Source of the DNA: Phytoseiulus persimilis
Lineage: Eukaryota; Arthropoda; Arachnida; Mesostigmata; Phytoseiidae
Direction of reading: 5' to 3'
NCBI GenBank assembly: GCA_037576195.1
Contig: CM075103.1
Coordinates: 13,392,001 to 13,456,000, forward strand
Length of the DNA stretch: 64,000 bases
Shown here: positions 35,979 through 45,487 of the stretch, in pieces
Numbering within the stretch: the stretch's first letter is position 1
Layout: the number at the start of each line of letters is the position of its first letter
The notes under the pieces: generated by a model
What the model saw: the letters and a program-made list of their open reading frames with translations, nothing else
Databases searched by the model: none
What the model was told of the DNA's origin: nothing
Position numbers and translations under genes: made by a program

Positions 35979-38900
35979 ATGATGCAGCGAGGGGCGGCGA
36001 GTTCTCGCGGTTCTGATGAGCGGTATGTTCCCCGACAGATGTCGCAATCAGCCTTACTCAAGCGCTACGCGGAGACGCAATTGCGAAAACTGGACCTGGA
36101 GCTGCCGGTTTTCACATGGGAGATGACTGAAGACCCCATCAGGATGAACGCGGTCTTCGCGCAGAACGAGTGGGAGATGGATTCTCCGCTCATCCAGCTG
36201 AACGAGGTGAGCAATCGCTGCGGAATCGACGAACATTGGCGCCGTCTAAACACGATTCGTTGTTTCCGTCCGGCTCCCTCGAGAGTTTCATGCGCTCCAA
36301 TCGAATATTATTATCGGCGACGGAATTGAATTTTTGTCACAGACGCAAGATTGGCAACACTGGTACGCGTGCGATCCCCCCGCTGGGACCCAGCTCGAAA
36401 TTTTCTTCGAACGACTAGAAGCCCAGGTCGCGGTTGCATGGGTCTATCTCGAAATGAACGGCCGTCGCCTCGTCCTCCGAGAAACCGTGTTCCGAGACAA
36501 CAGTGACGGTGAGCTCGCTCAACGGAGCCGTTGACATCCGATGAACGTCACTACTCAGGAGAAGTTATTTCATTTCCTTAGCCGAGTCGTCTGAGCGGAA
36601 TATAATCTCTTCAAGGTCACGTGTACAGCGCTGGCGGAATCAGATTGGAATGTAACGCGCCCATGCGGAGATGGCGCTTGGCGCTGAACGCAGTCATGGA
36701 AGAGCTTGGAGGAACGAACAATGATTGTGGAGTTCATGTACGTCTGGGTGCTCGAGCTGCCATGGTAGGTCATACCTTCGAGCTCCCGAAACAAAGTAAA
36801 GCATCGTTCCTCGCAAGAGTGTTCTCCCACGAGGAAAACATCGATGAGGCCAAGAAAGAGATCTCAAAGTAAGCCAACAGGGAGAAGACTATCGGTGGCA
36901 TTCGATCTGGGGAGAAAAATGTCTGAATGTCAGTTCTCCATCGGTTAAATCCCCGGATGCTGACAGGTGTTGCAGTCGTTGTCAAGCCATCCTCCAGCCG
37001 GTGACGCTCTTCGTTGAGCTCGTTCTGGATGGTCAGAGGGAGGAGCTCCTGCTCTTCGGGTCGCGTCTGAAATTCATCGGAAATTCAAAATTCCTCCGAA
37101 ACACGTCGATTCACGTCGGTTACGCAGAGGTCAGAACTCCCAGTGTCCTATTAGCTATTGAAACGGTGTCATTGTTCAGATAGGAGATGATTACGCGTCC
37201 CGTTCTGGCTTCTCTGATGTGTAACCTGGATTCTTGCAGAATGGTACAACGTTCACGGCTTTCAGAACGGGGGAGAGGGCGTACGGGTACTGTTGCAATC
37301 CTCAACATTTCGTCCAACCGATACGCAAAGGTCGTTGGACTCGAGCGCCCGAGTCGGGCCAGATGAGTGCTTCGGATGCCGGGGGAGAATCGCTAACGAT
37401 GTCCATAGGTCGGCCCTCCGCGAACTCTCCGGAATCTATCGCCGCCAAATCAGTCATCCTCGATGGCAACCCACGGAAGACACGAATCTCACTTCATTGC
37501 TGATCGTTGCAGAGGGTGTCCCCCAAGAGTTTCTGCTGGTCACCTCGAGCAATACGCCGATTCGTGCCACGGATGCGCCTGCCTCGGACTCTCGGTCGGC
37601 TGCAAAGGTTGTCGGACCACTTTTGATCAAAAAAGAGAGCCACCGCTCGTTGTGCACGGTCTTCACCATCTGTGAACCTCAACACCTGCCCGAGAAGAGA
37701 CTCCAGGAGTGAGTTCCGTGTTCTTCCATTTCCCCGCCCGCGAACGCGGTCGGACCGGCAACTAGAGTCTGATGCGATCAAAGATTCCCGAATTTCAGGT
37801 TGAACTTGCTGCGATTCCCCCGAGACTTGAGCGATGAGGTTCTCCTCAGCACATCGGAATACGAGTGTAAAAACCCGAGACTGACGGGCGGTAAAGGAAG
37901 TTCGTTGGCGATACTCACCGATATTTCGGGGCATCTCGGATCGGTACGTTGTGAACAGATTGCTCCCCGACATGAGGTGTTCGACTTCCTCGCCCTGCAG
38001 CGAACCTTGTTGAGAGGCATGAAAGAGAAAAGTCAGAGAGAACTGTGGCTTACAGTTTTCGGTCCCACCTGCCATCGTTTTGACCGTGAACGCATACAGA
38101 ATATTTGCGGAGTTGCCCGACGTCAGGACGGCCGTCGATGAGCTACTGCGGGATACCAGAGGAGCAAGCATGACGGAGCTGAAGATTGCTTCCGAAAAAT
38201 GTGTGTCCACGATTTCTGAATCGAGCCTCCCCGCTTCGATGTCTTCACAGGTTAGCTCTTGGGCAGAAGTTTCGCTCCATGTCCTCCAGGGATCCCTCGA
38301 CAAAAACGAGGAGAAGGGATCAACCCGCCAGCAACATGACACGAGTTCAGCTTCGTCGTGCTAGAACATTGTATTCGCAGCTGTTCGGGAAGCTACTGGA
38401 AATTTCCGGGAGCGAATGGGAATCGAAGAAATTCGCGGTGAGGTCCTCCGCGGTCGGTGAAGACTCCGAGGAGATGTCGGCGGCGGGCCAGATGACCACA
38501 TACCTGGGGATCAGCGGTAGAGACGAGATCGAATCGGCGGTTGTTCGATGCTGGGCTTCTCAGTTCGCTCTGACAGGTATTCCGGATTCAGTCGTGTTTT
38601 GGCGAGCATTTCGGATGGATCACATTCTCATTGCGATCCGGAATTCCAGCCTTGAACTACAAGCGTCAGTACGGTCAAGAACTGAACGGCTCGATGGCCG
38701 TCGTGGTGCAGGAAATGGTGAAAGCCGAAAGCGCGGGGGTCATGTTCACGTGCGACCCCGTGACATCGAACCCATCGGACGTTCTCATCACCGCAAACTT
38801 TGGACTGGGCGAGTCGGTCGTGTCGGCGATGGCGGATCCCGACACATATTCACTGCGCCTCGTCGGAGATGAGGTTATCCTGAAAACGAAAACGGTGAGA

Positions 38901-41609
38901 ACGCTTCCAGGGTCAAACTTGTCCTCACGGCTCAGCTTGCTTCCCATCCGCTCTGATCCCATTCTTCCGAATTTTCTAGTGCGGCGTGAAAGACCGCATG
39001 GTGGTCGAGTCGGAGTCAGGAAAAGGCACTGAGGAGAGAACCGTCGCTCCGGAAAAAGCCCAGACGTTCTGTCTCACCGACGGTCGCGCGATCGAGCTCG
39101 CCTCCATCGGAGTCAGGGTGCGTGGCAAGCTCAATCGATTTGCTTTCGGAGTCGGCCGTATGCAGCTCCGCCGAATTCCTCGCGATGCCCTCTTCGAGAT
39201 AGTCGTACCACGAACGACTGCCTGTGACAAAGCGTGAACCTTCGAACCATTTCCAGCTCTCCGATCTCGCAAACTCTCCAAGAGACATCGAATGGGCGAT
39301 TGTTCAAGGACAGATTCATCTGCTCCAATCTCGACCCGTGACTTCCTTCCTGCGAGAAAGTGACTTTGAAATCCGACACGACTTGAACGCGGGGCTCTAC
39401 ACAAATCGAGAAATTCTATCTCGAGCGAATTTGGAGTGAGGACGTTTTTGAGAATGATTTCACTCTCCGGTTTCAACCAGAAGTATGACGCGATCGAACT
39501 CTTTTGATCGAAAGGACCCGAATGTTGGAATTTTCCGACTTTGCAGCGAAATCATGCCCGGGGTTTTATCCCCACTCGGGATTTCCTCATTCATCCGGTT
39601 GGCTTGGGAAACATTCTGCAAAGTGAAGTTCACGGAAATGACTTCGGTCAAGATGGAAACGAGCCAATACACAGACCACATGCTGTGTGTGATCGGGAAA
39701 AAGACTTTCATGAACTATTCAAAGGTGCAGTTCTTTCCGTATTTTGCACCATCCATAGCAACGAATCTCTGGCTTCAACCAACGGACGAATTTCAGAACC
39801 CCTTCGCAAAAAGCAAATCACTGACGGAAAGCACGGCGATAACCATGTTCGGCTACGAGATCGCCGAAGAGGAAGCCTTGAAAGAAGGGATCGTTCATGA
39901 GCAAAACTTCTCATTCCGCTTCAAACAGATAAAATTCATGATAAATGTGAGTCACAATGTTGTCCATGGGAATGCATCTCTGAACAGAGTATATTGTCGG
40001 CAGAGCATACTACTGCCACCAAAAAGCTTTCTCTCTGTCTCGCTCCAAGGAGTTGCGTGGAATCGAGGCAAAGCTACAACTCGCCCAGACTTCAGGTGAT
40101 GAGATCCAGGTGGAAACAGAGGGAGACTCTTTAACCCTGTTCCTCAGCGGCCTCCGGCTCATTTCGGGGTTGCGGCTCTTCTTGACGCCGATGACGGCTG
40201 CTGCGATGGCCACCAGCATGTACAACGTTATTGCGCTCAACATACTGAAAAACAGCCAAGGCGAGAAACGTAACACGCCTGAACTGATGATTCTCCTGTC
40301 GAGACTGCTCCGGTCGGACTACATGGTGGAAAGCGTGCAAATTCCGAAGGAACTGACGGTGAATACCTGTCACGGCAGAGAATATCGCGCCCTGTTAACA
40401 AAGCCCGCTTTCTCGACGGATGTCGCTCAGTGATAAGAACAACCAACGAAGGACGAAAGCCTCCTGTTCCGCTTTCCAGGCTCTCTCAAATTCGCTGCGG
40501 AAAGATCCGGCGGCAGATTGTTTCAAACAGATGACTCCAGATGAAGCTCTGGAATGGCTGGAAAACGACGACAGCGAAGCCGCCAGAGAATTCAGATGTT
40601 TTAAAGCGAGAAACTCGCACCGTTGCTACAAAGAGTTTGATATCCAGGCCAAAACCTGGGACATCTGCCCGATACTCTTGGTGGAGACCTTACAATCGAA
40701 CGTTCGAAGTGAAGTACAGCCTTCCCTCGAAAAAGAAAGTCCATTCATGACGACCGATCAGCTCCCGAGACAGCCAGGCTTCATGCAGAAAAGACTGTTG
40801 AACTACTTCATCAAGAAAGCTCAGTTTGCTGTTTTCATACGCGAGGCAACGAAGTCGGGGCTTGTGAAATTGATACATAGGCTGCGCTCTTCCATGCGCA
40901 AGCTTGGTCTGCAGCTGCAGGCTGAGGGCAAACTCGCGGATCCAGAACTACTTTTCTTCTTCACTTGTGATGAGTTGTACCGGTTCATAACGACGAGGGA
41001 TCCCAGTTTGCTCCCAAGGTGAGCTCGCCGTCCCACCATCGGTTGTCACGGTCCGCTGCGATGAGCGCGTTTTGAATAATCGGTCTCTCGTTTCCAGAGC
41101 CATCCGACGGCAGAAAATGCATCCTATCCTCGATCGAGAACGTTTCCCGCCTCTCCTTCATGGAATGCCCAAGCCCGTACGTATGGGTGAAGGCGCGGTT
41201 ACGGGACCTGCGCGGATCGTGAAGGATTTCTCGACCGAAGCACATCTCATCGAGAGAGGCGACATATTGATCACGAGAGCAACTGATACGGGTGAGTGAG
41301 CGCGTTGAGACTCCTCGCAGGAGATCCGGCTTTCCAACTCCCCTGGTTGAGGTTCCTTACTCTGTTGCAGGCTGGACTCCCTACTTCCCTCTGCTCGCCG
41401 GTGTGGTCACGGAAATCGGTGGGCTCTTGTCTCATGGAGCTGTGGTAGCCAGGGAGTATGGCTTACCAGCGATTGTTGGAATTCCTGGGGTGACTGAGTT
41501 CGTCAAATCCGGAGATACTGTGACGCTTGATGGGAACAACGGGCTTCTTATAAGATCTCCTGTCCTGGCGCATAACGCCTCACCGAGTCAAGTACCTGTT
41601 GCTGAGTGA
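35979..41609 (+). CDS. phosphoenolpyruvate synthase / rifampicin phosphotransferase-like dikinase
   Basis: ATP-dependent dikinase with a phosphohistidine swivelling domain; arthropod relatives are annotated 'putative phosphoenolpyruvate synthase', and their substrate is unknown to me. Seventeen exons: 35979-36206, 36343-36508, 36616-36868, 36967-37129, 37240-37408, 37513-37708, 37799-37943, 38056-38250, 38381-38576, 38650-38894, 38980-39117, 39257-39435, 39547-39946, 39990-40358, 40480-41018, 41098-41291, 41371-41609; 1337 aa. An animal-specific N-terminal part (AGGIRLEC, RRWRL) precedes the ATP-grasp nucleotide domain: GGKGSSLA (about 422), VRSSAVGEDSEEMSAAGQ (about 525), FTCDPVTSNP, IEWAIVQGQIHLLQSRPVT. 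The mobile domain GGLLSHGAVVARE places the catalytic His at about 1280, near the C-terminus, with no C-terminal PEP/pyruvate barrel. This is the order of bacterial rifampicin phosphotransferases. The first exon is uncertain: an acceptor at 35954 in the same frame allows more N-terminal exons. Confidence 0.9.
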
Positions 41610-42563
41610 GATCCAGTCCCCTCGTGAGCCTGATTGCAGACATCGAGCGTCTCGCCTGATGGTGAATTCGGTATCCTGAGGAATCTGCAGAAATGTCTAT
41701 AACGATCAGTCGCCGTCATCTGAGATCGCTCCACCGAAAGATTCGTAATTGAGCCTCTCATTGAGAGCATCCATTGAGGCGATCGATAAACCTGCTGGAA
41801 GAAAACGACCTCGAACAGTATGTTGCGAAAACGAGCCGATTGAATCCGGCACAGGAACAGTCGAAGGGTCTTTATAATGGGAGTTCCGAGCCCGCTCGAG
41901 ATCATCGCAGCAAGAAAATAAATGATTCATCTGAGCTCGGCCCTTGAAGCCTCTTGCTTACCAAAGTGCTTGTCTTAGTAAGAAATATGCCGTGAAAAAC
42001 TAGATGGTCCGAAAATTGCTCGATTCCGTGGACTTACTCTGGTTTCTTGGCTCATTCGTTCCGTAGAAGCCTCGATGGGCTTGAGGAGTTGGAAGCAGAA
42101 GGGATCTGGGTAGAAATAGAATCGGACGGTCGGGGAAGCCATCCCGTTGTTGCGATTTCAAGAACTCCAACAAATGTCATCGGCTCCACGTCGCAGCAAC
42201 CAATAAGGGACCGGCAGACGCTTCCAAGAAATTCTGTGGCGTTCGATGTTTCGAGCTTCCCGTGCTTACGTTTGTCCACCTGTCATTCGACCTGATTTTG
42301 ATAGAGATATTGGACCTCGAACGAAATTACAGATACATCCCCCTGATCGTGGGCCCGAGTCCGAGCATCTGCAGGATAATGAGCAGTCCCTCCGGAATCG
42401 AGTCTCTGTTTCCGGCAGAACCTCTCAGCCAGCCCTCAGGAGTGTCCCGGAATCACCTTTCGGTATTGCTTCAGTAACACTCCCTATCGCCTCGCAAATC
42501 CCATTGCGGGCGGTGGGCTTGGGTCTTAAGATGGTTCAGATTTAATTCTGATGTAAATTAAAT
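41610..42563. other. intergenic stretch after the dikinase
   Basis: No gene is seen. An AATAAA at 41917-41922 could serve the dikinase transcript. The 14-mer CCGGAATCGAGTCT at 42392-42405 recurs at 42681-42694 on the other side of the SINE. Confidence 0.45.
41917..41922 (+). other. possible polyadenylation signal of the dikinase gene
   Basis: A canonical AATAAA about 310 nt after the dikinase stop codon; the first one that I find on the correct strand. Confidence 0.35.
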
Positions 42564-42564
42564 C

Positions 42565-42676
42565 TTTTTTTTTACCACTCAAGAAATTTTGTTGTCTCGG
42601 CCGGGGATCGAACCCGCGATTGCTAGCTTAGCGTGGCACCCAAGGCGTTGGTTTATGCCACACGGCCAGCGGACCG
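42565..42676 (-). mobile_element. tRNA-derived SINE or tRNA pseudogene
   Basis: Read on the minus strand, the head contains an A-box-like TGGCCGTGTGGC and a canonical B box GGTTCGATCCC, about 50 bp apart as in a tRNA gene. The acceptor stem does not pair, and the T stem has a mismatch, so a functional tRNA is unlikely. The head is followed by a short AT-rich body and an A tail (nine T on the plus strand, 42565-42573). This is the structure of a short interspersed element mobilised by a LINE. Confidence 0.65.
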
Positions 42677-43435
42677 GTTTCCGGAATCGAGTCTAACTAA
42701 CATGCGTCCTGCGTGTTGATAACAATATTGAGCTCTAACAAGCTTCCCACAGACTCTTTGGTGTACATTCAGGCGGCTGTATGTGATATTTCAGATGTGA
42801 GATACGCTTCATCGGATGATGACAGTGGATCTCGTCCGAAGTGAACATCAGATGAAGCCAAGCTCCACATTGCGATCAAGTTGGAGTTCATGTATCGAAG
42901 AACTCAATTTCGCGCTTCCGTCAGCCGGCAACCGTTTCCTTGCGGAAGAAGCGCCGAGAATAAACTCAAATCGTGCGTGATCTTCCAGGGCTTTGCGTTG
43001 GATTTCGATAAGAAACCCCCCGGAGAATCTGCCTCAGGTACACCGGATCACGGTTCGCCGAACGACTTGCTGAGGGGAGTGTACGGCCTGGAGCCGCGAA
43101 TGAGTCAACCATCTTCGATTATCTGGATCTCGCATTGGCGCCGTATATCTCAGCCACTCGGTTTGTAGTGTGGCGAGACCGGAACAGAGACCGTCCGGCT
43201 TTGACAGAGGCGTTTTTGAGAAGGCCGGAGCGTTCGCGACAAAAATCCGCAATATTCAGTTAGAGTGCCAAATTTTCTCGGACGGGAGCGAGTCGAGATT
43301 ACTATCTGCGAGACATGAACACAAGAGGAACTCTGAGATCTCGTGGGTTTCGAATTCGATTGAATGCGATTCGCGCATCCTTACCCACATTCGCGAGGTG
43401 CGCATCCGAGTTGCAGATATTGCTGCTTATCTTGG

Positions 43436-44884
43436 ATGAGAAGAGCTCGCGAACGAGCTCAAGAGCTTATTCGAACAGAGTCGCTAGCGGACTCCGAGTC
43501 TCCCGAACCGCCTCCTCAACTTCCCATATCGGAACGAGAACTTCCAGTCAGGATGCAGAGCTCTTCTGAAAACGAGCGCTACGAAGCCGAAGATGCGGGC
43601 ATGTACACCGTGCAGAACTTGGAGCTCGAAAAGTTCTACCTCGGCGAAGAGATTTGGAGGGCTTCGCCTGTGCTGAGGAAGCAACGCGCGGACGGATCCC
43701 CGTTCTTCTCAGTGGATGCCTCGTCGGACACTGTGAAGGATTTGTTGCAAGCACGACGCGACGGAATCTATCCAACGGGAGGTTGGAGGTTGCTGGAACT
43801 GCTCTCAATCGCCGAGCAGCTCCAGTTGAAGGACGTGAGTGGAAAGTGCCTGGATCAATTATTCCGGAACGAAGAGTACCTCACTATGCCATTCCCCTTG
43901 GGCTGTTCAGTCTACGCAGCGAGGCAAATCTTCAGACGTCTCGTGGGAAGCCCGCCTCGGTCTCAGCGCTTCTACGACGAGCTCCACGACGATTTGTCCC
44001 GCACGTTCCCGGGGAAACGAGACATCACCGACATTGCCGACGGGAACCTTGTCGCGAAGAAAGCCACACAATGTCGGAAACTCGACGTGGGGAGGATACC
44101 GATCCCGTTCAGCGTTCGTGTAGCTCCAGCGGCCGTGATAAGATTCGACGGAGACGCATACTCAGCAGTCTTCTACGAAAACACGTGGCAGCGGGTGGAG
44201 CTCTTCGGAAAGTTCTTCGACCTGAAATCGACGGAGATCAGCGACTTCTTCCTCAAGTACGGGCGTTACGTGCTGTACAAATCATGGAACACCGTTCACT
44301 TGAAGAGCCTGACAGATTCTTCACCGAGTCAAGTCGTTCTGATTAACTGCACGCGTTTCGTGGCGAGGGAGCGATTTGTTTTCGCTGTGCAAACGGAGCG
44401 GCGTGTTCCGACGAGCTCTCTTTTGATGTGGAATGGCGAAGCCAGATTCACCGTGTTGACCGATTGTAAATCGGAAATCACATTCTTGGACTTCGCGTGT
44501 CATCAAAACCTGTTGGTGTTCCAGTATGATCCTCAATTCATGAACGTGTCTCGTATCGTCGGAAATAGTCTCGACCCGATAGCGCGCATAGTGGTAAACC
44601 CTGTAGTCGATGCTCTTATCCACAAGGACACACTCACGATTTTCTGCAGAATCGACGCAACGAGAATCGAAAGGAAATGCATTGTCTTGACAACAGATGA
44701 ACTCACAGAGTTTGGTGAGCTGGAATGTGACGCCAAAATTTTTCGCGAAGCTCGGCTGGTTTCCCGAGGAGGAGAGATTTTCCAGCGAATCCGTGATGGT
44801 CTCGCGGTGGAACGCCGGGGGGCTTATCTGAACACGCTAAGCCATGGCTGCCGAGCCTTGTCTGAGATTTGCCTGAGCGTCTGA
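43436..44884 (+). CDS. divergent BTB-like protein, single exon
   Basis: An uninterrupted frame ends in TGA at 44882. The first part reads as a BTB/POZ-like fold: MYTVQNLELEKFYLG, then VKDLLQARRDGIYPTGGW, then LLELLSIAEQLQLKDVSGKC, the characteristic pattern of the last BTB helices. A short BACK-like helical stretch follows (NEEYLTMPF onward). The remaining half is rich in beta-like hydrophobic alternation, possibly a very divergent propeller, which I cannot assign. BTB proteins often act as substrate adaptors of cullin-3 ligases; that is inference here. Start choices are ATG 43436 (482 aa, poor context) or ATG 43553 (443 aa, A at -3); an acceptor-like TTGCAG just upstream means that a 5' leader intron is possible. 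A polyadenylation signal follows at 45014. The lack of introns beside intron-rich neighbours hints at retroposition or a young lineage-specific gene. Confidence 0.7.
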   Translation: MRRARERAQELIRTESLADSESPEPPPQLPISERELPVRMQSSSENERYEAEDAGMYTVQNLELEKFYLGEEIWRASPVLRKQRADGSPFFSVDASSDTVKDLLQARRDGIYPTGGWRLLELLSIAEQLQLKDVSGKCLDQLFRNEEYLTMPFPLGCSVYAARQIFRRLVGSPPRSQRFYDELHDDLSRTFPGKRDITDIADGNLVAKKATQCRKLDVGRIPIPFSVRVAPAAVIRFDGDAYSAVFYENTWQRVELFGKFFDLKSTEISDFFLKYGRYVLYKSWNTVHLKSLTDSSPSQVVLINCTRFVARERFVFAVQTERRVPTSSLLMWNGEARFTVLTDCKSEITFLDFACHQNLLVFQYDPQFMNVSRIVGNSLDPIARIVVNPVVDALIHKDTLTIFCRIDATRIERKCIVLTTDELTEFGELECDAKIFREARLVSRGGEIFQRIRDGLAVERRGAYLNTLSHGCRALSEICLSV

Positions 44885-45487
44885 ATGCGCTGATTTGAAC
44901 TTTTCATGTTGATCCAGACGGGAGGTATTGGGGAACGGGATCTGGTGTGGATTCCGATGATGGTGCCGCATTTCGGTTGCTTTGCTGAACTGCAGCGATG
45001 GAATAGATTGTCCAATAAACAACATCAGGCAGAATCAGCTCTTAGAGTCTAATGGAATATGATTGTTCTCGCTGTCTTGGGGAAAGATTCGTTCGTGTTT
45101 CGAGTCGCATCGACGAAGGTTCTGCGGTTTCAGGATACAAGCTGTTGAAGGATCGGCGAAGCTTCGATTCCTGGGCTGTGCACAATCTGTGTCCTTGCAT
45201 TCCCCCCTCGTGGGACTATTCTGATCCCAGCGTCGAGGGTGACAAACAAAAACCAACAATCGGACACCGAAAGGAAACGACCGCCCGAAGCATAGATTCG
45301 AATCTTGGCGCCGAATGTTCATTCGCGTGTCGTCTGCTGTGTCACTCGGATGAGGTGATGATTGTGTAGTCCGAGAATTCACTAGTTGCTAGAGCCCAGC
45401 AGGTTCACAAAACAATCGAAAGACTTTGTCTCGTCCTCCTGAATTCTCCTTTGCGGACGCTCCTGCCATCATCGGCCGGAAGGAGGG
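44885..45487. other. spacer between the BTB-like gene and UPF3
   Basis: About 600 bp holding the 3' end of the BTB-like transcript (AATAAA at 45014) and the presumed promoter and leader of UPF3. No other feature is seen. Confidence 0.5.
45014..45019 (+). other. polyadenylation signal of the BTB-like gene
   Basis: AATAAA 130 nt after the stop codon on the coding strand. It supports the view that the single-exon frame is a transcribed gene. Confidence 0.55.

Noticed and set aside
37494..38342. 282-codon minus-strand frame across the dikinase
   Set aside because: It runs across exons and introns of the plus-strand gene without regard to their borders and shows no domain.
39725..39759. possible 35-nt intron inside dikinase exon 13
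   Set aside because: GT and AG are present, but the length is below plausible intron size and the frame continues without it.
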